A stretch of 53,705 bases of DNA from an uncultured Collinsella sp. (GTDB lineage Bacteria > Actinomycetota > Coriobacteriia > Coriobacteriales > Coriobacteriaceae), in contig CABUDI010000012.1 of NCBI GenBank assembly GCA_902490305.1, forward strand, positions 1 to 53,705, read 5' to 3'. Under the pieces are notes generated by a model. The model was not told where the DNA came from and did not search any database. It saw only the letters and a list, made by a program, of their open reading frames with translations. Position 1 is the stretch's first letter. Each line of letters begins with the position of its first letter. Positions 17,003-24,801 of this stretch are shown piece by piece. The position numbers were made by a program, and so were the translations under genes.

Positions 17003-18340
17003 ATGGACGAGATGTTTGCCATTAAATGCCAAAACTGCGGCGGCCCCATGTATTCGCACCAGGCGAAACGCAGCTTTGAGTGCGCCTATTGCGGCACGGT
17101 CATCCCATGGCAGGCGGACGCCGGAGAGCCCAAGAGCGCTTTGGGCATTCGTCATACGCCGTTGACGGTGGTGGATGGATTGCTCAAGCTCACGCATGTG
17201 TCGCAACTCGAGCGCCCGGAGGACCCGGACTGGTATTTCTTCAATTCGTACTGGCGCAATCAGTCGGTCCTGGAACATCTGCTGTGGGAGGATCGCGGCA
17301 CGGCGCAGGAGTTCCAAGAGGCCACGCATGTGAGCATTCCTTGCCCCTTCTGCGGAGCGTCCTTTGAGGGCGAGTCAACGCAGCGTGTGTTTGAGTGCCC
17401 GTCCTGCGGCAATAAGATCGGCGTTGCCGACCTGCTCAAGCCCGGTACGTTTAGCAAGCGCCTGACCTTGGGCGTGGGTGCGGAGTATGTGCCGGAGCAG
17501 GGTATTCCCTGCGAAATCTCGCCGCAGCAGGCACGTGCCAACGCGCTGCAGCTGGTGCGCCAGTACCCGGATGCCTTTGCCGGGCACGACGTGGAAGACG
17601 CGATCCAAAACGACATGATGCTCTTCTATTTCCCCATGGCGCTGGCGGACCTGCGTATGATGGCGAGCTTCCCGGGCAAGGGCCTGAGCAAGGAGACCCT
17701 GGTGTACTACGAGGTGCTCGACTGGGCGTATCCGAGGGCAAACTATCTGGATGTTCGCCTTATGGGCATTCTGGAGCCGTGGGACTTTGCCAAGGTTGGG
17801 CCGTTTGATCCGGCCATGCAGGAGGGTGACTTCCGCGTTGTCTCCGTCGATGCGTCCACCAAGGACCAGGTGGTCATTGATAAGCTGGCGCTCGACGTTG
17901 CCGGCAACGATGCCGAGGCGGTGCTGGGGCTCAATAAAAAGAGCATCCGCACCTGGGCGCGCAAGGCCCGCAAGCACAAGGACGGTCTGGTTATGGTGCC
18001 GGTCTACTTTGTCGATCGTCCGGCGTCGGATAGCCGCGATGGCGAGCAAGTGCGCATCGCCGTGAACGGCCAGACGGGCCGCGCGGCCGCGGTGGTGTTT
18101 AGCGACAAGCGCGAAACGCATATTGTGGCGCCGCTCAACCCGAGCCTGCATCTGTCCGGCGAAAGTACCGTGCACGCCACGCCCATCGAGGTCAAATACG
18201 TTAAATCGCCGTTCCTATACCAGATCGTGCACCGTGGAGGCGGCGAGCAACCACGTCAGGTGGCAGCAGCGGCCGAGGGTTCTTACCGAGAGGAGAAGCC
18301 TAAACGCAAGGGCTTGTTCGCTGCGATCTTTGGGAAGTAG
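17003..18340 (+). CDS. Double zinc-ribbon protein of unknown function
   Basis: 445 aa, soluble. Two treble-clef/zinc-ribbon modules lie at the N-terminus: CQNCGGPM ... CAYCGTV (about 9-31) and CPFCGASF ... CPSCGNK (about 115-138). The remaining 300 residues, with motifs such as YFPMALADLRMMASF and GLVMVPVYFVDRP, have no family I recognise, though the fold looks like a globular beta-rich domain. The C-terminus is basic (KPKRKGLFAAIFGK). ATG 17003 is set by AAAGGAGG seven bases upstream. It may be a cytoplasmic metal- or membrane-associated accessory protein, but that is a guess. Confidence 0.75.
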   Translation: MDEMFAIKCQNCGGPMYSHQAKRSFECAYCGTVIPWQADAGEPKSALGIRHTPLTVVDGLLKLTHVSQLERPEDPDWYFFNSYWRNQSVLEHLLWEDRGTAQEFQEATHVSIPCPFCGASFEGESTQRVFECPSCGNKIGVADLLKPGTFSKRLTLGVGAEYVPEQGIPCEISPQQARANALQLVRQYPDAFAGHDVEDAIQNDMMLFYFPMALADLRMMASFPGKGLSKETLVYYEVLDWAYPRANYLDVRLMGILEPWDFAKVGPFDPAMQEGDFRVVSVDASTKDQVVIDKLALDVAGNDAEAVLGLNKKSIRTWARKARKHKDGLVMVPVYFVDRPASDSRDGEQVRIAVNGQTGRAAAVVFSDKRETHIVAPLNPSLHLSGESTVHATPIEVKYVKSPFLYQIVHRGGGEQPRQVAAAAEGSYREEKPKRKGLFAAIFGK

Positions 18341-18448
18341 GGGAGTAGCGCCGGTTGTTGCCGTAACGTGATGGCCGGGGGTGCGGGGCGGCTCTCAGGA
18401 GTGCGGGCTGCCGTCTGATTGTTTGAGGGTGCCAGATGTAAATAAACA

Positions 18449-18477
18449 GTGGGGCGGCTGCAAAAGAGCCGCCCCAC
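18449..18477 (+). terminator. Strong hairpin downstream of the zinc-ribbon gene
   Basis: GTGGGGCGGCT pairs perfectly with AGCCGCCCCAC (11 bp, 7-nt loop). No U-tract follows on the plus strand; on the minus strand TGTTTATTT follows, so it may serve the minus-strand gene from 19814. Confidence 0.45.
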
Positions 18478-18489
18478 CGGGTAAAATCA

Positions 18490-18587
18490 GGTTGTGCCGC
18501 GGAACCCGCTCCTCAGTCGGTCAACTTTGGAAGCGCGGGCAACGCAGGTGCTATCGTCTAAAGGGCCGGCTGCAACCGGCCCTTTTC
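18490..18587 (+). ncRNA. Candidate small RNA with its own terminator
   Basis: A GGGTAAAAT -10-like box ends at 18487. About 75 bases later the perfect stem AAGGGCCGG/CCGGCCCTT (18561-18569 with 18576-18584) followed by TTTTC forms an intrinsic terminator with no gene in front of it. The enclosed sequence includes complementary CCCGC and GCGGG segments. It does not match SRP, 6S, tmRNA or RNase P RNA signatures that I know. Expression is unproven. Confidence 0.35.
18561..18587 (+). terminator. Intrinsic terminator (bidirectional hairpin)
   Basis: A 9-bp GC-rich stem with loop CTGCAA-like sequence is followed by TTTTC. The reverse strand also has TTT after the stem, so it could terminate the minus-strand DUF1016 gene as well. 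Confidence 0.7.
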
Positions 18588-18764
18588 TATGGCAGCCAAT
18601 GGGCCCACATCAGACGAAGGTCGCGTTTTTACCTGTCGGGTCACGCTTGCCAGCCACGGCAAGGATGTCATCGCCGGCGTCCATGACCGGTGTTGTTTCG
18701 TAGCGTGCGTCACAACCGCGAGTATGCCTGCGACGGCTGCGGCGGTGTTGGTCGCACTGTGCTG

Positions 18765-19814
18765 TTACCCTTGCGCTTCGCCATTCGCTGCTTCGTTGAT
18801 GGCGCGGTACTCGGCGCTCAGCTCGCGTGCCAGCTCCTCCTTGCTTGGAAGATACGGCAGATATTTGGCGGCAAACACTTGGTCGTTGTCTTTGGGCAGC
18901 GTGTATTCGACAATCGAATTGCTTTTGTCTGCGCAGAGAACAATGCCTATGGGCGGGTTGTCGCCTTCATTCATGAGCTCGCGCGTGTAGTAGTTCACGT
19001 ACATTTGCATCTGGCCCAAGTCCTGATGCGTGAGATCATCAGTCTTAAGGTCGATGAGAACGAAACAGCGCATCAGATAGTTGTAAAACACGAGGTCAAT
19101 ATAGAAGTGGCGCCCATCGAAGGTGATACGCTTTTGGCGCGCCTCAAAAGCGAAGCCGCGGCCAAGCTCTAGCAGAAACTTCTGGAGATGTGTGATGAGT
19201 GCCTGCTCTAGATCGCTCTCGCGAAACGCAGTATCGTCCGAGAAGCCTAAAAACTCCAGTACATATGGATCGCGAATGATGTCCTCGGGTCGACGAGCCG
19301 GGGCACTCTTTTGGATTTCCTGAGCGACGGTCTCTTTGTCCTTGCTGGCGAGTAGACGCTCGCGGAACATGGTGTTGATTTGGCGCTCGAGCTGGCGCGT
19401 GCTCCAGCGAGAGTCGGCGCATTCGTTCATGTACCAAGTGCGAGCTTCGGGGTCGGGAATGCGCATCAGCCTGCGGTAATGTGTCCAACTCAATTCGCTA
19501 CGCAGTGCGTCGCGAATTGGAAACGCAAGGAAGAACTGGCGCATATTACGGAGGTTTGCGATACCAAAGCCTTTTCCGTAATCGGCGGTAAGCCTTTTGG
19601 AGAGGCCTTCAATCAATGCATCGCCGTACTTGGCACGCTCCTCGCCGCCTTGTTCCTCAAGAATGCTCTTGCCAATCTCCCAATATGCCTCAACCATCGC
19701 AAAGTTAACGGCGGTATAGGCCTTGTCGCGAGCGGCGTTGAGAATCGAGGAAACCTGCTTGTAAAAACCTTCGGGCACAATTGCCATTTCTCCGCGGTTT
19801 ACCAGTTCACCCAT
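18765..19814 (-). CDS. DUF1016 / YhcG-type PD-(D/E)XK nuclease-like protein
   Basis: 349 aa. The N-terminal domain (about 15-160) matches the DUF1016 N-terminal winged-helix-like region, including AYWEIGKSILEEQ and FGIANLRNMRQFFLAFP. The C-terminal half matches the PD-(D/E)XK nuclease fold: FYIDLVFYNYLMRCFVLIDL followed by KTDDL gives the D ... DxK signature. Such proteins are often found with restriction-modification or mobile elements and are presumed DNA-acting, but their function is not settled. ATG 19814 is preferred because AGGAAGG lies 12 bases upstream; an ATG at 19847 has no ribosome-binding site. The gene is visibly lower in G+C than its neighbours and has no restriction-modification partner here, which suggests horizontal acquisition. 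Confidence 0.88.
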   Translation of the reverse strand: MGELVNRGEMAIVPEGFYKQVSSILNAARDKAYTAVNFAMVEAYWEIGKSILEEQGGEERAKYGDALIEGLSKRLTADYGKGFGIANLRNMRQFFLAFPIRDALRSELSWTHYRRLMRIPDPEARTWYMNECADSRWSTRQLERQINTMFRERLLASKDKETVAQEIQKSAPARRPEDIIRDPYVLEFLGFSDDTAFRESDLEQALITHLQKFLLELGRGFAFEARQKRITFDGRHFYIDLVFYNYLMRCFVLIDLKTDDLTHQDLGQMQMYVNYYTRELMNEGDNPPIGIVLCADKSNSIVEYTLPKDNDQVFAAKYLPYLPSKEELARELSAEYRAINEAANGEAQG

Positions 19815-19930
19815 CACTGTCGCCAGCCTTCCTCTTGAGAAGTGCATCTATATTGCATTTAGTTTAAAGCCTCGCGCGGACACGAATCGCGATGCCTTCC
19901 GGGCGCCTTCGCGTGGCAGTTTGGGACGGC

Positions 19931-19936
19931 TAAAAT
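19931..19936 (+). promoter_or_regulatory. -10-like box for the small PH-like gene
   Basis: GGCTAAAAT resembles the other GG-TARAAT boxes. It lies about 45 bases before the preferred GTG start at 19982. Confidence 0.3.
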
Positions 19937-19981
19937 GTGACCATAGAGGCAGTTTTAGCGAACCCCACGGGAGTGACGCGC

Positions 19982-20251
19982 GTGGACAACAACACCTTGC
20001 TGTTTCAGGACAAAGGTTCGGGCAGGTTTAAAGACGTCAAGATCTACCCTAACCGTATCGAGGTGCTCAAGAAGGGCGTTTTTGGTGGCAAGCACACCGA
20101 GATCGTTTACCTTAAGGACATCACGGGGGTCAACAGAATCAAAGGCCGTGACGTTTTCCTGCGCAATCGGCTGTTGACTGCCTGTGTCTTTAGCCTGAGC
20201 AGCCGCTCCCAGGCTCAGGAGTTTGTCAACGCGCTGAACATGGTGATGTAG
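19982..20251 (+). CDS. Small PH-like domain protein
   Basis: 89 aa with the preferred start. The pattern LLFQDKGSGRFKDVKIYPNR, then IEVLKKGVFGGKHTEIVYLK, DITGVN and a C-terminal helix QAQEFVNALNMVM resembles a compact bacterial PH (bPH/YokE-like) fold of seven strands plus a helix. GTG 19982 has GGAG eight bases upstream. A GTG at 19937 in the same frame would add 15 residues but overlaps the -10-like box. Role unknown; bacterial PH-like domains are usually membrane- or stress-associated. It converges with the PI-PLC-like gene. Confidence 0.65.
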   Translation: MDNNTLLFQDKGSGRFKDVKIYPNRIEVLKKGVFGGKHTEIVYLKDITGVNRIKGRDVFLRNRLLTACVFSLSSRSQAQEFVNALNMVM

Positions 20252-20276
20252 CCGACGTTGGCGTTCGGACCAAGGT

Positions 20277-20315
20277 AAAAATCGGGGGCGCAGAACGGTA
20301 TTCTGCGCCCCCGAT
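20277..20315 (-). terminator. Intrinsic terminator of the PI-PLC-like gene
   Basis: A perfect 15-bp stem (20281-20295 with 20301-20315, 5-nt loop) lies 31 bases beyond the minus-strand stop and is followed on that strand by TTTTACC. Confidence 0.85.
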
Positions 20316-20345
20316 CGAGTTGATGTGTCCAAAAGGCCAGCTTGT

Positions 20346-22829
20346 CTATTCGTTAGCGCCTTCGTTGTCTTCGCGGTCGGTGGCAAGCATCGCCGCGCCG
20401 GCGACCGTTGTCGCCACGGCGGCAGCGGCGAGTCCGGCGGCAATGCCGGAGCCGTCGCCCGTGTTGGCGAGCTTTTCGCCCGAGCTCTTGCTCTTGTTGC
20501 CCTTACCGTTCTTGTTGGTGTTGCCTTCGTTGGAGCCCGTGCCACCGTCGGTGCCGGCACCGGCCGCGCTGCCCGAGGCCGCTACGGTAAAGCTTGCGGC
20601 TCCGTCGCTGGCGAGCGTGTAGTTCTGCGCCGCGTCGCCCAAGAGACCGTTCACACGCACCCAGTACGTTCCTGTGGCAAATGTTTCGCCCTCGGCCATT
20701 GCTGTGCCCGGAGCGCCGTTCGCGTCGTGCACAAACTCGAGCTGGGCCGTGCAGGCATCGTTTTCGAGCTTGCCCTCAAGCGATGCCGCAATCTTAGCAC
20801 GCACGTCCTCGCCGGCCTTAAGGCCTTCGAGCCCCTCAAAATGAGGCGTTAGCGCGCGCGGATCGATATCGATGGGCACGGAACCTTGCAGTCCCGTAAC
20901 GGTCTCGTTGCCTAGGGCGTCGACATCCACGTATTCGATGGCAAATGCGCGGCCCGAGGCTGCCACGTTAAGAACGTTATTGATGTCGACGAGGCGGAAA
21001 TGGCCCTCGCCAACGGTCTTGCCATCCTGGAGTGAGGCATCGCTCAGCGAGTCGCCATACGTCATGCGCATGCGGGTCGGGAGGCAGCACGAAACTGTCG
21101 GCTTGTGATCCGCGTTGTAATTGCGCTGGTAGATGCTCCGGGCTAGTGCCGCGTCAACAAAATCGGACGCGATGATGCCAATGTGCTTGAGGTAATCTGA
21201 CTTTGTATCCTCGATGCCGCTGGGATTGATGTACGGGCTCTTATACAGATGCTCGTTGACTACTCGTGCCGAGGTAAAAGGATTGCCTCCGTGCGACAAG
21301 CCCGTGCAGCTGGTGTAGTTGATAGACCAGCAACGCTCCTGGACTTGCACCTTTGCCCCGTCAGCGTCCTCGACGTCCACGTTGCCGTGCGTGAGTTCGG
21401 TCGTTTTCTTCAGCGCATTATCGACCCAGATGAGCTTGTCGGTTCCCGAGAGCTTGTACTTGTCCTGGGCGTATACCTTGGTGCAATAGGGTTCTTTGGT
21501 GCCGGCGTCGTCGGTCTCCTCAAAGCCCCGCGCGTCTTGGACGAGACACATGGTAGTGCTGTCGGAGTGAGCCTTGGCCTTGCCATCCCATTCGGTAAGG
21601 TCGAGGCCCCACGTGTGGCCGCTTACACTGTTGCCGGCGAGCCTAAATCGACGCAGCAGGACGATCTTTCCGCGCACCTCGCCTAGCGTGGGGACGCGGC
21701 TCGATGTGTAGAACAGGTCGGGGTTCTCATCCATAACCTTGGCGAAAGCCGTCGTAATACCCTCATCGGTGGCCTCGTCATTGCCGCGCGACACGAGCAT
21801 GATGAGCGCCTCTGTCGGGTTTTCCTTCAAAAACGTTGTGAAGTAGCCTATGACATCGGAAAGATGCAAAAAGTTCCCGTCTTTTTTAAACAGATAGAAA
21901 CCTCCGTGGTCGATGCCGGGGTCATCGCCCTTTCCGAGTCGAATATCAAAATAGCGAATGCCTTCGAGCAACTGCGTGGGGATGTAATCCTGCTGGCATT
22001 TTACTTGCGAGGTTTGAGGCTCGGTGTCGTTGTCCACACTGCAGGTGCCCGAATCGTGCGTACCCGGGATGCTCAGCTCGTCGAGGAACTTGTTGTCGTG
22101 GACGTTGCCCATCCAACATGGCCCATCGACGTAGCTGCTATATGTCTTCCAGTCGAGGCTGCTAACCGTGGTATTGGTCTTGCCCATGTCGTAACCGATA
22201 AGTTCGAGCTCCCACGGAATGCTCTCACTCTTATGGCAGATCTTGTTGTTGTCCTGGTCTTTGCCGTTCGATTCTATTGCCAGGTATTTAATGGTTTTTT
22301 TCTTGTCGTTTTTCTCGACGGTGCGGTCTCGGATGATATAGGTTCCGTTTGATTGACGCTCGAACGCAAAAGCGCGGCTGGGCTTGTTGTCATACTCGCC
22401 GCCCCATACGTGGATGACCTTTCCATCTTTGTCCGAGTCGCCGTCGACCGACCAAATGCTGTAGCCCGTCTTTTTATGCTCTTCGAAATTGAGCAAGGTG
22501 CGGATAGCATACCAGTTTGTATCGTCATTCTTGGTCGTTACGTTCTCAAGGATGAGCTTGCTGGACGTGCCGTCATTAAACAGATGGCAGACGTTGCCGA
22601 TAACGTTGCCGTCTTCGTTGACGCTTGCGGTACGAAGATAGCCCGCGGGGCGAAGGCGAATGACGAACTTGTTGAGGCTGTCCGCTGGCCCGGTCGTGCC
22701 GTCCGCAAAGGCTGCCCGCGGGCTAATGCCCAATGCCGCGGTTTCGGGCAGGCTTGCCAGCGGCGACAGCGCTGCGAGTCCTAGGCCCAGCGTAAACGCT
22801 CGGCGACTGATGGCATGGTGTTCGGTCAT
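20346..22829 (-). CDS. Tat-exported PI-PLC-like phosphodiesterase with LANTG sorting motif
   Basis: 827 aa surface enzyme. It starts with a twin-arginine signal (SRRAFTLGLGLAAL). Residues 50-215 look like a ricin-type/beta-trefoil lectin region. The PI-PLC X domain follows: SIPGTHDSGT with catalytic His near 258, YFDIRLGKGDDPGIDHGG with the second His near 308, and ALIMLVSRGN and GKIVLLRRF further on. A C-terminal Ig-like region leads to a Gly/Asn/Lys-rich linker and KLANTG, a hydrophobic stretch and a tail. LAxTG is the class E sortase motif of high-G+C Gram-positives. Unusually, the tail after the hydrophobic segment is acidic (DREDNEGANE). The start is firm (GGAGGAG before ATG). The substrate could be phosphatidylinositol, a GPI-like anchor or another glycerophosphodiester. 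The lectin and Ig-like calls are less certain than the PI-PLC core. Confidence 0.88.
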   Translation of the reverse strand: MTEHHAISRRAFTLGLGLAALSPLASLPETAALGISPRAAFADGTTGPADSLNKFVIRLRPAGYLRTASVNEDGNVIGNVCHLFNDGTSSKLILENVTTKNDDTNWYAIRTLLNFEEHKKTGYSIWSVDGDSDKDGKVIHVWGGEYDNKPSRAFAFERQSNGTYIIRDRTVEKNDKKKTIKYLAIESNGKDQDNNKICHKSESIPWELELIGYDMGKTNTTVSSLDWKTYSSYVDGPCWMGNVHDNKFLDELSIPGTHDSGTCSVDNDTEPQTSQVKCQQDYIPTQLLEGIRYFDIRLGKGDDPGIDHGGFYLFKKDGNFLHLSDVIGYFTTFLKENPTEALIMLVSRGNDEATDEGITTAFAKVMDENPDLFYTSSRVPTLGEVRGKIVLLRRFRLAGNSVSGHTWGLDLTEWDGKAKAHSDSTTMCLVQDARGFEETDDAGTKEPYCTKVYAQDKYKLSGTDKLIWVDNALKKTTELTHGNVDVEDADGAKVQVQERCWSINYTSCTGLSHGGNPFTSARVVNEHLYKSPYINPSGIEDTKSDYLKHIGIIASDFVDAALARSIYQRNYNADHKPTVSCCLPTRMRMTYGDSLSDASLQDGKTVGEGHFRLVDINNVLNVAASGRAFAIEYVDVDALGNETVTGLQGSVPIDIDPRALTPHFEGLEGLKAGEDVRAKIAASLEGKLENDACTAQLEFVHDANGAPGTAMAEGETFATGTYWVRVNGLLGDAAQNYTLASDGAASFTVAASGSAAGAGTDGGTGSNEGNTNKNGKGNKSKSSGEKLANTGDGSGIAAGLAAAAVATTVAGAAMLATDREDNEGANE

Positions 22830-22894
22830 AACTCCTCCATTCGCAGGGTGCGGTTATGCACTTTTTTAGTAACTATACTGCGTTGACATTAAGA

Positions 22895-22924
22895 AAGGGA
22901 GGGTCGGTTTTCCGACCCTCCCTT
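22895..22924 (-). terminator. Intrinsic terminator of lipoprotein gene 1
   Basis: A perfect 13-bp stem (22895-22907 with 22912-22924) is followed on the minus strand by TCTTAATG. The arm sequence GGGAGGGTCGG is nearly the same as the hairpin behind lipoprotein gene 2. Confidence 0.75.
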
Positions 22925-22994
22925 GGTACGAAGCGTTGGGGCACCGTCGCCTGCTTGCCTTGCGTCCGTGTCTCCCGTAGCGCTCGCCAGTCGC

Positions 22995-23588
22995 TTAGCG
23001 CTTGATCTCGATATCGTCGAGCTTAACATCCATCGCCTCGGCCTTGGCCTCGGCGATGTCGTCGGCAAACTCGAGGGACTTCATCATGGTCTCGACGGCG
23101 TCCTTGTGCTCTTCGACGTTGTCGATGCTCACGTAGACGCTGCCGCCGCCGGCTTCGGTGAAGTACTCAGTCGTCACGCCGCCCGAGTGTGTATAGGAAG
23201 CGTTGCGCCAAGTCTTGCCGTTGTACTTGACGGGGTCATTCTCGGTCCACTCAAAGCTGGCCTTCCACTTTGCCTCGTAGTCGAACAGCTCATCGGCGTT
23301 CTTGTCAGAGTCGAAGACGGGGATGAAGCGATCGCTGGCGTGCTCGCTCTCGGTGAACTTAAACTGGGCCCTGTCGGCAGCGTCGCCTGCGACGTCGGTG
23401 ATCTCGACGCCCTCGGGGACCTCGACCTTAAACCAAATGAAGTCGGTCCTCATATCCACGGCTGGCTTTTCTGCGTCGCCGCCACCGCCACTGCTGGTAG
23501 CGCCGCCGCTTCCGCCGCAACCCACCAGGGCAACCGCGGCAAAAAGACTCATGCAGAGGGTGAGAATCGCAAAGGCCTTCTTTTTCAT
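22995..23588 (-). CDS. Lipoprotein, tandem paralogue 1
   Basis: 197 aa. A lipobox signal peptide (MKKKAFAILTLCMSLFAAVALVGCGG; cleavage before the Cys of VGC, shown here by positions 1-26) is followed by a Gly/Ser linker and a globular domain. That domain starts TDFIWFKVEVPEGVEITD and includes NGKTWRNASYTHSGG and SVYVSIDNVEEHKDAVETMM. The family is unknown to me. The domain is shared with the gene at 23818-24426: both have TDFIWFKVExPEGV, an acidic central segment ending DPVxYNGxTW, and a C-terminal SxEF/LEF-DD helix with xIEIK at the end. AGGAGGACACGAC precedes the ATG. A 19-bp dyad lies about 75 bases upstream. Confidence 0.82.
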   Translation of the reverse strand: MKKKAFAILTLCMSLFAAVALVGCGGSGGATSSGGGGDAEKPAVDMRTDFIWFKVEVPEGVEITDVAGDAADRAQFKFTESEHASDRFIPVFDSDKNADELFDYEAKWKASFEWTENDPVKYNGKTWRNASYTHSGGVTTEYFTEAGGGSVYVSIDNVEEHKDAVETMMKSLEFADDIAEAKAEAMDVKLDDIEIKR

Positions 23589-23660
23589 GGTCGTGTCCTC
23601 CTCGATCTGTAACCGCCCATGGATTACCTGCCTTTACTGTACGCGCGGACGGCTCGCTAG

Positions 23661-23679
23661 GGTGGGCCATGTGTCCCAT
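23661..23679 (-). promoter_or_regulatory. Shared 19-bp dyad, copy 1 (upstream of lipoprotein 1)
   Basis: GGTGGGCCATGTGTCCCAT as read on the plus strand. The core TGGGnCAnnTGnCCCA is an inverted repeat. It sits about 20 bases upstream of a TACAGT -10-like box (minus strand), a position suited to an activator. An identical 19-bp copy lies at 24622-24640. Confidence 0.6.
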
Positions 23680-23731
23680 TCTGGGGGTCGGATTTGCGCC
23701 GATAAGTGGCAATATGTGCGGACGCAAGAGA

Positions 23732-23760
23732 GGGGAGGGCCGATGCTGCCGACCCTCCCC
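23732..23760 (-). terminator. Hairpin after lipoprotein gene 2
   Basis: GGGGAGGG (23732-23739) pairs with CCCTCCCC (23753-23760), extended by two more pairs after a C-A mismatch. On the minus strand TCTCTTG follows. Its arm matches that of the terminator behind lipoprotein gene 1, suggesting the duplication included the 3' flank. Confidence 0.55.
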
Positions 23761-23817
23761 GGGGTTTGGTGCCCACGCTTTTAATGGAGCGCGTGCACGG
23801 GCGTGCGTGGACAATTG

Positions 23818-24426
23818 CTACTTGATCTCGATGCTCGAAATCTCGACGCCGCGGGCCTCTTTCACGGCCTCCTTCATGTCGTCAGGGAACTCGATGGAGT
23901 TGAGGAGTGCCTCGGCTTCTTTCTTATGCTGGTCGAAGTTCGGGATGAGGATGTAGATGCTTCCCGGCTCAACGTCGGTAAAGAGCATGGTTGAGGTACC
24001 GCTGTTGTCCTTGTACGTTCCGGTGAGCCATGTCCTGCCGTTGTACTCGACGGGGTCGCCGTCTTCCCACTGGAACGTCCCCGTATGCCTTTCGGCTTGC
24101 TCGGCAAAGGACTCTTCGGCCGTCATCTTCTCTTGCCAAACGGGGATGAACTGGTCGACCGTGGTGTTCTCGTTCTCGGGGAAGGTGAGATGGACTCTGT
24201 CGGCGTTCTTACCGGCGGAGTCGGTTACGCCGACGCCTTCGGGCATCTCGACCTTAAACCAGATAAAGTCGGTCTTTTCGGCGACGGGAGCTTTTTCCTT
24301 GCTCTCGCTCTTGGCGGCGCTGCTGCCTCCGCCTCCGCCCGATGCGCTCCCGCCGCAGCCTACGAGTGCAAACGCGGCAAAGAGGGCGATGCAAAGGGAA
24401 AGGATCGATAGGGTCTTTTTCTTCAT
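23818..24426 (-). CDS. Lipoprotein, tandem paralogue 2
   Basis: 202 aa. Signal peptide with lipobox ALVGC, a Gly/Ser-rich linker, and then the same domain as the downstream paralogue (TDFIWFKVEMPEGVGVTD, GDPVEYNGRTWLTGTY, SIYILIPNFDQHKKEAEALL). The start at 24426 (MKKKTLS) follows AAGGAGGACGCCACT; an in-frame ATG at 24459 would place extra residues before the signal peptide and is rejected. Function unknown; a membrane-anchored extracytoplasmic ligand-binding or stress protein is possible. The second dyad copy lies about 200 bases upstream. Confidence 0.82.
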   Translation of the reverse strand: MKKKTLSILSLCIALFAAFALVGCGGSASGGGGGSSAAKSESKEKAPVAEKTDFIWFKVEMPEGVGVTDSAGKNADRVHLTFPENENTTVDQFIPVWQEKMTAEESFAEQAERHTGTFQWEDGDPVEYNGRTWLTGTYKDNSGTSTMLFTDVEPGSIYILIPNFDQHKKEAEALLNSIEFPDDMKEAVKEARGVEISSIEIK

Positions 24427-24621
24427 AGTGGCGTCCTCCTTGTCTGTCGGCGACATCACGGCACCGCATGCTGCTGGGGCGTTGTTTCCGTTTGCGGCGG
24501 ATGTCTTTGTGCGGATGTGTTAATACCTCCGTTCGTGGTTTGCGGCCGTTGCGCAGCCGTGCCCCAACGGGCTCCTTACTTATAGATATGCCCCGGTTTG
24601 TGCTGCCAGAGAGTCTCGAAA

Positions 24622-24640
24622 GGTGGGCCATGTGTCCCAT
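24622..24640 (-). promoter_or_regulatory. Shared 19-bp dyad, copy 2 (upstream of lipoprotein 2)
   Basis: Identical over 19 bases to 23661-23679 and in the same orientation relative to its lipoprotein gene. Flanking sequence is not conserved, so the dyad itself appears to be what is kept. Confidence 0.6.
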
Positions 24641-24695
24641 GTTTGCGTTGCCGCCGCCTATCGCGTGCCATAGAAATCCGCGATGGCCAGGTACG

Positions 24696-24724
24696 CTGAC
24701 GCTCGTGTGCTTATGGGCTAGACT
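24696..24724 (+). promoter_or_regulatory. Promoter of the cyclodeaminase-folD operon
   Basis: CTGACG (24696-24701), a 17-bp spacer and TAGACT (24719-24724) form the best-spaced sigma-70-type promoter in the window, about 75 bases before the gene. Confidence 0.5.
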
Positions 24725-24801
24725 TAGCACCATTATGTGATCGATACGGTCAGCAGGCGGTTGCCACACGACCGATGTATATGACTTGAAGGTGCATGCG
24801 T

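Larger units (their letters stand above)
18341..18764. other. Long intergenic region with two hairpins, possible small RNA
   Basis: No protein gene is convincing in this 424-base gap. It holds a strong hairpin (18449-18477), a TAAAAT -10-like box (18482-18487), about 75 bases of unassigned sequence and then a classic terminator (18561-18587). The remainder up to 18764 is featureless sequence downstream of the minus-strand DUF1016 gene. Confidence 0.5.
24427..24801. other. Divergent intergenic region, lipoprotein 2 and cyclodeaminase
   Basis: The 375-base gap holds a long leader for lipoprotein 2, the second 19-bp dyad (24622-24640) and a plus-strand promoter (24696-24724). No additional gene is supported. 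Confidence 0.5.

Noticed and set aside
18490..18560. tRNA, SRP RNA or 6S RNA in the 18.5-kb gap
   Set aside because: No T-arm GTTCRA, no SRP GGAAGCAG-type loop and no long 6S-like bulged helix could be seen.
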